Assembly: GCA_051453625.1 (NCBI GenBank) | Contig: JBOZIK010000001.1 | Location: 11,510,080-11,564,762, forward strand | Origin: Welwitschia mirabilis | Taxonomy: Eukaryota > Gnetophyta > Gnetopsida > Welwitschiales | Direction: 5' to 3' | DNA: 54,683 nt | The notes under the pieces: model-generated | Databases searched by the model: none | Seen by the model: only the letters and a program-made list of their open reading frames with translations | What the model was told of the DNA's origin: nothing | Shown here: positions 44,201 through 54,683 of the stretch, one piece after another | Numbering within the stretch: position 1 is the stretch's first letter | Layout of the letters: every line of letters begins with the position of its first letter | Made by a program: the position numbers and the translations under genes

Positions 44201-45584
44201 ATCATAAAGAAGCTTCCTACTCAAGTTAACATAATCTATTATTACCATATCTTTACTACATAAGTAATTGAGTTATAATAACTTATTTATATCTTTAGTT
44301 AAATATTTAATTTCTTTAAAGATTAGTCATCACAAATTCTTAAATTTTTCCATAATGTTACATTGATATTATCTAATTCAATCACAAGGGTGTGATCCCT
44401 TGTTGTTTTTTCAAACAATTAAAAACCTTAAACCATAAATTAAGTAGGGTTATTAGGACCTCTTGCTTTCTACATGTTATGATTTATCTCTCTCCTAAAG
44501 TAGATAATGTTAGTATATAATCCCAAAACTTTTAGCCATGTCTTAATATAATTATGATATTTTTAGCTATTTTGTAATGTAACTAAGATTCATCAATTAG
44601 AAATATGTCTAAACCAATTTGATTTAAAATATTTAAGGTTCATCATGATTAAACTAGATTAAATTAAAAAGACACATTATATAGTTAGACTATTTACTTA
44701 TGAATATCAATATAAGAAATTAAATAGAGAAAGTCACATGATAGATAAAGTTTTAATAGTTTCAAATCATATAATTAAAAGAGATATGTAATAATTTTGT
44801 ACTCTTAGTTATTGTTTTAAAGCATTTGTATTTGAACTTGAAAGTATAATAGATACATTATTAGGTAATCATTCATCAAAAGTAATAAATTCTTCTTTTT
44901 TAGTATTTTATTTTGATTCTAAGTCCTTAATTCCTAAACCCAAGATTGATAATTATGAATGATTGTCTCAATCCATGGTATCTTTTACCCACTTTATCTA
45001 TATCTTTCATTAATGTTTATCTCTTATTTATGCTATTCCTTAATGCGTTTACTACTTCTATAAGCATAAATTCTACTACATGTGATTTTATAATATCAAT
45101 AACATTGTTAAGATCTAAAACATGTAATATGTGTTCTATTTTATACATCTTTATGTTAATAGAGATATAACTCATAAAAATTCAATAATATAAGAATAAT
45201 TTTTTTAATCTAATGCTTTGATGTTAACTTACCATGAATCTATTTTTACACTATTATTTTTTAAAACAAGCTTGACCATTACATCTTAATAAACATAGTT
45301 GCATCTTTTGACTTTTGCTCATGTATAATAGTATGTATAGGAAAAGATATCTATATTTTATGTTTTTTAAATTTTTATAAATAGATATCTAGTTTTCTTC
45401 CTACTATAAAATTATACTTCTTTAATCAATTAACACATAATGTTTAATTGTTTTAACTATCTCAAGATGTATTCTACAATAATACTTTCAAAAAATGTAG
45501 AGTAATCTCCAACTCTCTTTGAACCATTAATCAATAAAGTTAGAACACTTTAACAAGAACAATTTTGATGAAGATTATTTTATA
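44201..45584 (-). other. G2 gag front and leader, unreadable
   Basis: Between the gag core and primer site, with no clear frame on either strand. The plus-strand frame at 44946-45170 has no recognisable domain. Confidence 0.45.
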
Positions 45585-45596
45585 GTGATAATACCA
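45585..45596 (-). other. Possible primer-binding site of G2 (tRNA-iMet type)
   Basis: TGGTATTATCAC on the minus strand matches TGGTATCAGAGC at 8 of 12 positions. It is preceded by GGAGTCACAAATTAGCATAT, which resembles the end of chromovirus LTRs. Position relative to gag is correct. Confidence 0.5.
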
Positions 45597-46272
45597 ATAT
45601 GCTAATTTGTGACTCCTTTTAGATGCTATATCTTATATTTTAATATCATTAGTCACATTTATCATTTCATCAAAAAGCTTAAATATAGTAAAAGACATGC
45701 ATGACATTCATTCTTTATCTTTTTAAGATCACACTAATGATAAACCTAACCATTTAAGAACATAATCCTTTTTATTAAATTTTAAAGTAGGTTTTTAAAC
45801 GATTCAATGAAGAATCTAAGGATTTCTCATAGAAAGTTCAAAATTTAATATTCATAAATTTGAAGCATAAGATAATTGTAAAAATATACACATATATTAT
45901 GTTCTAACTTATGATTATGGAATTGTTCTCATTAAAGAGTAACTTTGACCTAGTTTAAGTAGGATTCACTTAGGATTCTATATGGTTAAAACTAAAAATA
46001 AATTATATCTTATAAAGGTATCCATAAAACAAGTTAAACATAAGTCATTTCATAAAAATGAAAAATAGTTAACTTTGGATTTGTGTTTATGTGTGGAAAA
46101 GATTTAGAAAGGAAATATGTGATATTTTGATAGAATAATAAGTCATTATTTACCACTTATTTTAAAGCAAAAAATATTTGTAAGCTTGCTTTATGCATAC
46201 ATATGTACATTTAGTAATATACTATATATATTACCATATAAAAATACCAAATCCATAAATTTCTCCTTAAGT

Positions 46273-46293
46273 TTCTCCCTTCTAAAGGGAGAA
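46273..46293. repeat. Perfect 9-bp hairpin
   Basis: TTCTCCCTT, loop CTA, AAGGGAGAA. It stands out in AT-rich sequence. No T-run terminator role is implied in a plant. Confidence 0.8.
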
Positions 46294-47543
46294 CCCCTTT
46301 TATCATTTAAATTAACCTTGTTATTCTAATTTAAAATGTAACAAATAAGCATTAAAGATATAAAGGATTAGGCTAATAATGATACAGAGGACAATTTAAA
46401 CTAGAGCATTCATGAATCACCCTATACTTAAGCTAAAAAGTTATAAGAGCCTAAATAATATTTATCTTTCTATGCACATATATTTACAATATTTATAACT
46501 TAAAATATGCATTGCAAAATCATAATGAATAAATTTATATCTTAAAAATGCACTCTAAAATAACTTTTAAAGTAAAACATATCTCATAATATCTATTTTT
46601 AAAATGCTAAACAAATCCTAAATAATGGAAAATATGCTATCTAACTTCTTTTAACAAAAAGAAAGGACTCCCTAAAGATTTAAGTTTGTTACTAATTGAA
46701 GGAAAAATTCATACAGTTTTTTAAAAAAATTAACAATAGAGTCTAACATATTCATTTATAACTTAAAAGGTAATTTGTAAACTTTTAAATAGAATATTTC
46801 TCATATGATACTTATTAATACATAGCCAAAAATTAAAAATTCATTTATGTAAGAAATGCAAGATAGACAAATCTAAGAAATTATAAAAAAAGAGTCTTGG
46901 GTATATACCTTGACTTTAAGCCTTTCTAATTATGAATGAAATCATTTAGAAGTGGAAAGATGGATTTACTAGAGAACGATGGGTTCATGTTATCATTACA
47001 AAAACTAACTCATTATCCAAGTTCACATGCATAATAGAAAATACAAATAAGAACATGTTTACATTTAGACAAACTATGGTCGTCTTAAAAGCCACTTTAA
47101 TCACATCACTTGATATTCTAGGATGCCATCATTGATCCACATAAATGCTTAATTATGATCATATATCCATTAGTTCTTTTAAAAGAGGTCTAAAATCTAA
47201 GCTTGTAATAGTTTTTGTTAACATGAATTCCTAATTCATAGTTTTGAGAAAAAGGCTTAACATCTTGGTCTCCCAGCCTAATATTTCATTAGGGATAAGG
47301 ATACACATAAAAGTACATGTTTTATTCAAAGTCACATGAAAACAAGAAAAATAGTCCTTAATTATATACCAAATTATAAAGAGTCAAAATAAATCTTACT
47401 TTTAGGTTTTATTCCTAAAAGGGAAATAAAAAATCAACTTATAATTTCTAATTACTAGCATGCCCTTTATTTCTTAACTTGTTTTATTTTTCTCCTCTTT
47501 TTTTTCACTTTTCTTTTTTTACTCTTCTTACTTCTAGTTGTGA

Positions 47544-47553
47544 CTATTTATAG
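47544..47553 (-). promoter_or_regulatory. TATA box in G2 LTR
   Basis: CTATAAATAG on the minus strand, followed by TCACAACTAGAAG. Likely core promoter of the old element. Confidence 0.5.
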
Positions 47554-48350
47554 GAATTTTGAGATTATGGCTATTTAATATTTTAATTAGTTATTTTGAG
47601 TTGACTAATTTTTTTGCTGGATTTTTTTCCCTACCACTATGTCACTCTTCTATGTTCTTATTTTAAATAGTTCCTATACTGTATCTTTGACGTTTTCATG
47701 TGTTATTATATTTTTTTAAATATTACTCTGATATGTCATTATTTTGAGTGGTTTCTTTCTTATCTTCTATTTTAACTTTTCTTTATGGAAGCTTCTTATG
47801 ACTTTTCTTTTATCTTTTTACATGTTAATATTTTATTTCTCATTTTGTTTTATAACTTATTTTAATATAGATAAAATAAGAAAGTGTTTAATATTGTAGA
47901 TTATCTTCCTTTTAGAATACTTTTCCATTTCTTAATTTTTAACTTAAATTAACATTTTCTATAAAATTATAAATTTCATTCTATAACTCTTTTTTCCATG
48001 AGCTAGAAACATATTTTGGACATCTGCATATTTAAATTAATAAAGCATCCTTTATCAAATTATATTACTATATAATTTTTATTTAATAATTTGAATTTGT
48101 TTAGATATGATTAGTTCAAGCTATCCATACTTCATCACATGAACTTCTTTTTTTATGTTAGCACTATTTATTTTATTTTAAAATATTTTTAAGTTGATAT
48201 TATTATTTTTATATCATATTTTATTATTGCCTACTATGTTTTATCCTTGTCATATTTACAAAAATATTTTATTTATTTAAAATAATGTTATTTTTTGATA
48301 AGATTCTATCATGAATATAACCCTAAACTTATCCATTCTATCCTAGCTTA

Positions 48351-50420
48351 GTGAGTGTCTATGTTTCTCTTTAATCATCACTCTTAATACTAACCATGAT
48401 CTTTAATAATTAAATAGTAAAATTGTAAATATGTGCTATAAAGTAAAATTTAGATGTCCCTCTTTATATCTGATTAATCACCATAGTATTTATATCTGAT
48501 TAGTCACCATAGTAATTAATGCTACTTAGAGATTTGAAGGGTGATTGGAATCATGTGTGTAATTCAATTTTAACAGTATCATCTATACAATAGGAAATGC
48601 ACTAAAGCAAATGAGAATGATAAATGAACAAGTGAATCTTGACAGATGAATATCTGACCCTTTTTTTGAACAAAATAAAAAGAAAGGTAATATTTAAAGT
48701 TTCTTATACATTTTTCATTAAGGCTCCAAACTTTTCAATTCTTAATTCCTTCTTTACAAATTCATAATAGACTTCATATTTATCTCTTATTCTACCTTGT
48801 AAAATGTTTTATGTATTTATTTTATATTAAATCATTAATCAGTTGAAAAATACACTTATATGGAATTTCTTTGCATCATTCATGATGGAAAATAATTCCT
48901 TATATTTGAAAGGCATAATAACAATGATGACTTTAAAAATAAATAGTGGGGATATAAATATCATATAATTATTGGTAGAGATGAAAATAGCATAAAGAGT
49001 TATTTTAATTTAAAAATATACATACAATTTAAAAGCGATACATGTTATTATTCAAATGGAATTCATCATTTATGTTATATTACTAGGATATGTCATCTTT
49101 TCATCTTAAAATGGCATAAAACACATATTATATTATGATAATGAAAAAGAATAGCATATCCTGTAACAATTTTAATGTAATGCCTTCTATTAGACCTTCA
49201 AAGCCTCTTCTTTATTTCATTCTATAAAGGATTTCAAGCTTGTTAAAGACAAGCTTAAAACTTTTATATTCAGTTTATCAAATATCAAAGAGAAATAGAA
49301 AGGGAGAGAAAGAGAGAGAAAGATATATATAGGAGGGGAAGAGAGTATAGATATAACCATTTACGCATTTGTTCTTCATGATTAATAGAATATATACCTG
49401 TATTTACATAATATAAGTAAAAATAATAAGTATCCAAAATTTGGGATATGATAATAATTCTTGGATTTATGTATATATATTAAAATAGAGAGGGCTAAAA
49501 TTTGGTATATTGTTAATTTTAAAACAATGAAGGTAATAGAATAATATACCATGTTTAATGTTCATTATAATGGCATAAAAGTATAGCCTCATATGGGAAG
49601 GTAAGCTTCTAGCTTCTTTGTTTTAAACCTTCTTATGTGATAATAAAAACAAATTATGTATCTATGTAGTTTTTTCTCTTTTTAAGTTGTTCAAATCTTA
49701 ATAAGAAAGATACATTAAGGTGAAAGTTATCTTCTCTTATTTACAAGGCTAGGAAAAAAAAATATATAAGACTTCTTACAGAACTAAATAAGAAACACCA
49801 ATGGTAAAGTTTCGCTTTAAGAGTAACTTCATAATGCATAAGGTTATCACCAGTGAGGAGAAAAATTACATGATGAGTATATTCTAAAAATTATCATTTT
49901 TCTTAAATTTAATTAATACCATTATAGTGTTTTCATTTATTTTACCTATTTGTTCCTCATTTGCAATATAATCCAATTAATCTTAAGGACTTCCATATTT
50001 AAATTTAGATTTTAATCTCATAATAATTAATTTATGCAAATAAGTTTTCTAACTTATTCTTTTCTTTAGCAATAAAATTTCTTTTGATTAGTTATGAATA
50101 ATTGATAAAAATTAAATACATAGGTTAAATATTAAATCTAAAATTAAAAGCTATGTTTTATACATTAAGATAAAGATTTTATTAGATTACATATAACTAA
50201 AAATTCTATTTATGTTTAGGAGGAGGAAAAAGGGCATTAAGATTTTAATTTTTTATAATTTCTTAAGCCATTAATCTATCATCTTTTAACAACTAGAATT
50301 CAAACATCTACCATTTTAGAGCATGAATTCTTTACATATTATATTAATGGAGCATTTATTTATACTAGGTCAAGACCTTATGAAACCACCTTTAAAGGTT
50401 TTTAGCAATTCCTTAGTAAC
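48351..50420. other. Unassigned AT-rich sequence
   Basis: No gene or known element part was recognised. It contains a 24-25 bp tandem duplication (TATCTGATTA[AG]TCACCATAGTA) at about 48467-48515 and a GA-rich tract at about 49293-49345. Confidence 0.6.
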
Positions 50421-50656
50421 TGTTGTAACATTAACTTATGTGTATTTGATAGGGTATTCTGAGTTGTTTTGCAGATAAACTAACAGATAATTGCTTAGTT
50501 CTTATGACAATCGAGAATCAAGGAGCACAAGATGAAAACATGAAAATATCAGATAAAATACAAGCAATTCATGTTGATATAAAAGAGTATCATTTTTAGA
50601 TCATGATTCTACAGAAGACAAAGCAATTCAACTGACTCAAGATTGAGAAAAGATGG

Positions 50657-50930
50657 TCATCCACCTCATCGTCAACACAACAGTCAGGACAAAAACTCCA
50701 ATTAAGCAATAAACAGAGTTATTTTGAGATAACTTTTAGTTGAACTAAAGATCTTCCTATCAAGCGTCATCATCCACCTCATCGTCTAGATGAAATTAGT
50801 GGATGACATTTTCAGAACTAGTTGACAGAACTTCACATGCAGTTCACAAGCAGTTAAAGTAGAAGCCAAACAAATATCTCATTATTAATCCTGATCGTCT
50901 CCTCCTTCATCTAGATGACCATCAAGATGA
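50657..50930. repeat. CATCCACCTCATCGTC repeats in A2 LTR
   Basis: TCATCCACCTCATCGTC occurs exactly at 50657 and 50770, 113 bp apart. A rearranged version (ATCGTCTCCTCCTTCATCTAGATGA) follows at about 50894. The location upstream of the TATA box suggests a U3 sub-repeat. Confidence 0.75.
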
Positions 50931-51052
50931 TACTGTTCTCTGTTACTTTTATCGAATGTATTCTCGAGTTGTCATCTCTTCTTTGCGACTTTACTATGCA
51001 TGTTATCTAGGGTTTCTTATTTACTTTTCTGTCAATTTTCTTTCCCTTTCTG

Positions 51053-51064
51053 TCTATAAATAAA
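51053..51064 (+). promoter_or_regulatory. TATA box in A2 LTR
   Basis: TCTATAAATAAA lies in mid-LTR, downstream of the 17-bp repeats. It is the likely core promoter. Confidence 0.65.
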
Positions 51065-51635
51065 GGTCTCTTCCTTGATCCCTAATCATCTTTGATAGTA
51101 CTTGACATTCTCATGACAGGAGATCCTGGGACCGGAGAATAGTCTTGTAATCCAGAGAGACGTTACCTTGGTTTTGGGCGGCGTAGCCTCCATTGAGAAA
51201 TGACTACTTTGTGATATAGATGTCTTTTATACTTTTTAATATGAATTATCCTTTTTTTCAATAATTGTAGGAACTTATCCCTCATAGTCTATGTTGTTTA
51301 AAATTTGTGATAAGTTTCTTTAATTATATAGATTATGAGAATAGCCTTTGTTAAGGTTGAGCTTAATTAGATTAGGTGCATTATTGTTTCTTTTCATAGA
51401 TTAGTTTTTCATCACTATTTAAAATCCATGCATTGCAATTTATTTCAGTAAATTAAAGTTACATATTTCTTTCTTGAAATCAACTCTTTATTATCCATAC
51501 TATTGACGTTCGATAGAATTACAACATTCGGATAACTCCAATTATACTAGCATGCTATATTTGTGCATCTTATTTGTAATTAACAGGATTTAAATTAAGG
51601 CATGAATCATTGCATAAGTTCACACTACAACAAAT

Positions 51636-51653
51636 TGGCGATGTTGTTGGGGG
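51636..51653 (+). other. Primer-binding site of A2 (tRNA-Asp type, decayed)
   Basis: TGGCGATGTTGTTGGGGG matches 13 of 18 bases of the tRNA-Asp complement. Most differences are transitions at what were CpG or CC positions. Confidence 0.8.
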
Positions 51654-52001
51654 ATGCTACTTGGAAATCGAGAGTTGTCATTGCTTCAGTGGATATTCCA
51701 GATATTTGCTGTAGTAATGGTATACCAGTATTCTGTAAGTATTTTATTTCAGTTTTTACTTTTTACTAACCATTGACGTATCGTTTGTCATCCAGACATC
51801 ACAGTCAAACGATTGATCCCTTTTCTACTTTCCCTTATTCTGTGGTTGTCTATGTTTTCTGTCTTTGTCGTCTAGGATATTGTTCAAACGATGTACAGGA
51901 TGACACCATCTAAGATCCAAAGCTGAATGGTAAAAATATAGAAAGGCAAAAAATACTAGAAAGAGGGACAGTTCATCACAGGAAATATCAGAGAAGGTTT
52001 A
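51654..52001 (+). other. A2 leader
   Basis: Untranslated leader with no gene seen. Words such as GTTTGTCATCCAGACATCAC and GTCGTCTAGGATATTG parallel those of A1 at 3060-3160. Confidence 0.6.
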
Positions 52002-53940
52002 CTAAATTTTGAATTTGAAAATCAAAATAGCCTAGGTGCACAAACTTTAGAATTTCCTAAAATTTCTGATTTTAATTCTATAGAAGAATCTAATTTTAAT
52101 TTGAAAAATCTAATATCATGTCAACCTCTAACCAAAAACAACCTATCTTGCTGAATCCACCCCCTACTGTTGGAACTATTTCTCTTACTCCTTGTGTGAC
52201 TCTGAGAGATCTCATAGTAAATAAACGACTTGAAATTCAAAACTGTTTCGACTTACCTCTTGGTGACGATGTGGAATTTAAAAACTAAATGCTTATCCTA
52301 CCTTTCGAGAAGAATCTGATGAAGACCCCCTACAACACATCGCTGAAATTGAACAACTCATTCTTACTTCTGAAAACGATAGAAAGTGCATAACTGATAG
52401 AACCTACATGGTTATTTTTCCCATTACATTACGAGATAAGGCTAAACTTTGACTTAGAATGATACCCCATAAGAGCCTAAAATCTTGAAGCCAAGTACAA
52501 GAAGCCTTTATCAAAAGATTTATGAATGAAACCATAATTTGGAAATTTAAGAAAGAAGTTACAAACTTCCTATAACTGCCTAACAAAGACTATACTTCTA
52601 CTTACGAGAGATTTTTTGTAGCTTTACACTCAAACNNNNNNNNNNNNNNNNNNNNNNNNNNNNNNNNNNNNNNNNNNNNNNNNNNNNNNNNNNNNNNNNN
52701 NNNNNNNNNNNNNNNNNNNNNNNNNNNNNNNNNNNNNNNNNNNNNNNNNNNNNNNNNNNNNNNNNNNNNNNNNNNNNNNNNNNNNNNNNNNNNNNNNNNN
52801 NNNNNNNNNNNNNNNNNNNNNNNNNNNNNNNNNNNNNNNNNNNNNNNNNNNNNNNNNNNNNNNNNNNNNNNNNNNNNNNNNNNNNNNNNNNNNNNNNNNN
52901 NNNNNNNNNNNNNNNNNNNNNNNNNNNNNNNNNNNNNNNNNNNNNNNNNNNNNNNNNNNNNNNNNNNNNNNNNNNNNNNNNNNNNNNNNNNNNNNNNNNN
53001 NNNNNNNNNNNNNNNNNNNNNNNNNNNNNNNNNNNNNNNNNNNNNNNNNNNNNNNNNNNNNNNNNNNNNNNNNNNNNNNNNNNNNNNNNNNNNNNNNNNN
53101 NNNNNNNNNNNNNNNNNNNNNNNNNNNNNNNNNNNNNNNNNNNNNNNNNNNNNNNNNNNNNNNNNNNNNNNNNNNNNNNNNNNNNNNNNNNNNNNNNNNN
53201 NNNNNNNNNNNNNNNNNNNNNNNNNNNNNNNNNNNNNNNNNNNNNNNNNNNNNNNNNNNNNNNNNNNNNNNNNNNNNNNNNNNNNNNNNNNNNNNNNNNN
53301 NNNNNNNNNNNNNNNNNNNNNNNNNNNNNNNNNNNNNNNNNNNNNNNNNNNNNNNNNNNNNNNNNNNNNNNNNNNNNNNNNNNNNNNNNNNNNNNNNNNN
53401 NNNNNNNNNNNNNNNNNNNNNNNNNNNNNNNNNNNNNNNNNNNNNNNNNNNNNNNNNNNNNNNNNNNNNNNNNNNNNNNNNNNNNNNNNNNNNNNNNNNN
53501 NNNNNNNNNNNNNNNNNNNNNNNNNNNNNNNNNNNNNNNNNNNNNNNNNNNNNNNNNNNNNNNNNNNNNNNNNNNATGAACCAACTAGCGTCATTAAGGA
53601 TTTTACATCTACCTTAGAGAAATACACTCAGATGATCCTTGATGCTAAAGTGGCAACTGAGAAAAGTCAAATTGTTGTTCCAAATTTTGATTTATGCGAG
53701 GATAGTTATCACGTCATAAAAGAGTGTCCTTTACTCCCTACATGCAAAGAAAGAATTTATAAAGAAGTTTGTGCTTTAAACCAAGGACCCTCCTTCTACA
53801 CTTAAAATTATAACCAAAGATAAGTCCCTAATCATAATTTTCAATATAGGATGAATGAACAACCTAACAATTTTCAAACACATCATCCTTACCGAAATAG
53901 ATTTGGACATCAAAACTTTTAATAGAACTATCAAAATAAC
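52002..53940 (+). pseudogene. gag: A2 gag (decayed, with gap)
   Basis: A frame GLLNFEFENQNSLGAQTLEF leads in as in A1; a 1-base shift precedes MSTSNQKQPILL (ATG at 52118). Then VTLRDLIVNK, LPLGDDVEF, AEIEQLILTSENDRK, the gag core FPITLRDKAKL.LRMIPHKSL (Trp codon now TGA), QEAFIKRFMNETIIWKF and YERFFVALHSN, up to the gap 52636-53575. After it come VATEKSQIVV and the knuckle FDLCEDSYHVIKEC, in which the first Cys has become Phe (A1 keeps it). Several other stops are present. Role as in A1. Confidence 0.88.
52636..53575. other. Assembly gap (940 N) in A2 gag
   Basis: The N run hides the C-terminal half of the A2 gag core. In A1 the corresponding stretch is shorter than 940 bp (about 0.6 kb without the duplicated piece), so the gap length may be an estimate. 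Confidence 0.9.
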
Positions 53941-54683
53941 ATGGCAAGCCCTTCTAACTCCCAAAACTATAGTGATCCTCTAAGGAATTCTATTCGGGAG
54001 TTGAGAAAAACTCAAGAGAAGACAAATGCAAACATAAAAAATCTTGTAAACATTTTGCAACAAACCATGCTTGCCAACCAAAGGCCACAAGGGACCCTTG
54101 CTACTCAACCTTTACCAAACCCTAATGAAGTATGAAAAGATTGTAAAGTGGTGACAAGGAGTGAAATTAATACAACTCCCCTTACTCATGAAGCTTTAAA
54201 AAATGACAACAACGATGAGGAAAACGACATAGAAATCTTAGAAAATCATTCCTTTCCTTCTTCACTTAGCAATAAAAAGAAAAATTCCTCACAAAAAAAA
54301 CTTGCTATCCCATGGCTTAATAGGCTTAATGAAAACCCTGTATTTGATGATTACTTAAAAGCCTTAATGCAGAATGTAAGCATCCATTTACCTTTTTGGA
54401 AACTTTTGCAAGAAAACCCCAAATACTCTAAGCTATGGAAAGACTTTATCAGAAGAAAACAAAAATGAATTATCCCTAGTAAAGTCTTCCTAGCCCAATC
54501 TATTAGTAATTTAGTTTCTAAAAAGTGTCTAAAATTTAAAGATCCAAGGGCAGCAACTGTTAGTGTCATGTTAGAGGTAAACTGAAAAATTTAAAAAGCC
54601 TTGATAGATATAGGAACTAGTGTTAACATCATGCCCTTGCACATTTGTAAACATTTAGGATTGAAAGAGAGAATAAAACCTAC
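53941..54683 (+). pseudogene. A2 gag-protease linker and protease start (cut by window edge)
   Basis: Linker: ELRKTQEKTNANIKNLVNIL, QQTMLANQRPQG, a stop after NPNEV, VTRSEINTTPLTHEA, ENDIEILENHSFP, LAIPWLNRLNENPVFDDY. Then MQNVSIHLPFWKLLQENPKY, the A-family form of the pre-protease block (usual VNIPLL.AL...P.YAK). After another stop, DPRAATVSVMLEV leads to the protease turn LIDIGTSVNIMPLHIC and HLGLKERIKPT at the edge. The catalytic Asp is present. Confidence 0.87.

Larger units (their letters stand above)
42833..48350 (-). mobile_element. Chromovirus-like Gypsy relic G2 (right end approximate)
   Basis: On the minus strand, from right to left: a long LTR with a TATA box (from 45597 to beyond 47553), an iMet-type primer site, gag (44200-43780) and protease (about 43270). 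Gag and protease types match the chromovirus branch rather than family A or G1. RT and later domains are absent; the relic is cut at LTR-F. All coding parts are heavily decayed. Confidence 0.65.
45597..48350 (-). repeat. G2 5' LTR (outer end uncertain)
   Basis: Follows the primer site on the minus strand and contains CTATAAATAG at 47544-47553 and a perfect 9-bp hairpin at 46273-46293. No second copy lies in the window, so length is inferred. LTRs over 2 kb are known in the Del/Tekay group. Confidence 0.45.
50421..51632 (+). repeat. 5' LTR of A2 (1,212 bp)
   Basis: Begins TGTTGTAACATTAACTTATG and ends CACACTACAACA, four bases before the primer site. The start matches the minus-strand end of A1 at 4454. 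U5 (about 51340-51400, GCCTTTGTTAAGGTTGAGC) and the segment near 51503-51560 resemble Gypsy-C LTRs. A 17-bp repeated word lies in the first half. Confidence 0.9.
50421..54683 (+). mobile_element. Gypsy family A, copy A2 (5' part, runs off right edge)
   Basis: Plus-strand counterpart of A1: LTR (50421-51632), tRNA-Asp-like primer site, leader, gag, linker and the start of the protease. Coding blocks match A1 in sequence and order, and each copy shows parts hidden by gaps in the other. The five bases before the LTR are GTAAC; the other end is outside the window. Decay is moderate: several TGG-to-TGA or TAG changes in gag. Confidence 0.9.

Noticed and set aside
49293-49345. GA-rich tract considered as a polypurine tract
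   Set aside because: No LTR start (TG) with a partner follows it on either strand; it looks like a simple (GA)n-type repeat.
1-54683. tRNA, rRNA or host protein genes
   Set aside because: No cloverleaf-like or rRNA-like sequence and no intron-exon gene with plausible splice structure was seen; tRNA similarity is limited to retrotransposon primer sites.

Overview
This window is plant nuclear, intergenic, repeat-derived DNA. It is very AT-rich, holds no host gene that I can recognise, and almost everything I can identify is an LTR retrotransposon or its remains. The evidence for a plant is the set of plant-type Ty3/gypsy and Ty1/copia families: tRNA-Asp-type and tRNA-iMet-type primer sites, plant gag and protease motifs, LTRs over 1 kb, and nested insertion. 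Coding remains are full of stops and frameshifts. Many changes look like C-to-T or G-to-A transitions, as expected of old methylated repeats. The species cannot be named from this sequence. Six N gaps (627-867, 1985-2201, 3421-4371, 6673-7177, 17047-17880, 52636-53575) hide parts of several elements.

Layout. 1-4454: 5' part of a gypsy element (A1) on the minus strand, running off the left edge: LTR, tRNA-Asp primer site, gag, protease. 4455 to about 31.2 kb: an old gypsy element (G1, minus strand) cut into pieces by later insertions. Its integrase is at 4455-4930, RNase H at about 10.44-11.05 kb, RT at 19.17-20.23 kb, protease and gag at 20.6-22.6 kb, primer site at 24.91 kb, and its 5' LTR from 24934, resuming after 31015. 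The insertions are Copia-1 (about 4.93-10.44 kb, minus), Gypsy-C (11047-19165, plus) and Copia-D (26335-31015, minus, perfect 5-bp target duplication TTATC). A1 itself landed in the G1 integrase.

31.0-32.8 kb: poorly understood remnants. 32782-40182: Copia-E (plus), a SIRE-like element with perfect 5-bp target duplication ATGCT, most of pol present but decayed, and the front of gag missing. 41168-42832: a long LTR of another copia element (F). 42.85 to about 48 kb: a chromovirus-like gypsy relic (G2, minus) with protease, gag, primer site and an LTR carrying a TATA box. 48.5-50.4 kb: nothing recognised. 50421-54683: a second copy of family A (A2) on the plus strand, running off the right edge at the start of its protease. 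A1 and A2 therefore face outward.

How the parts relate. Family A and Gypsy-C share LTR ends (TGTTG...CAACA or close variants), a U5 block, the tRNA-Asp primer site and a gag linker motif. No pol was found in Gypsy-C, so it looks like a non-autonomous relative that an A-like element could have mobilised. Copia-D is a gag-only copia element (LTR-gag-LTR). The order of events can be read from which element interrupts which: G1 is oldest, and Copia-1, Gypsy-C, Copia-D and A1 came later. I found no convincing novel system. The most useful observations are the nested history, the two non-autonomous elements, the LTR repeat expansion or collapse in Copia-E, and a probable assembly false duplication at 1851-2335.
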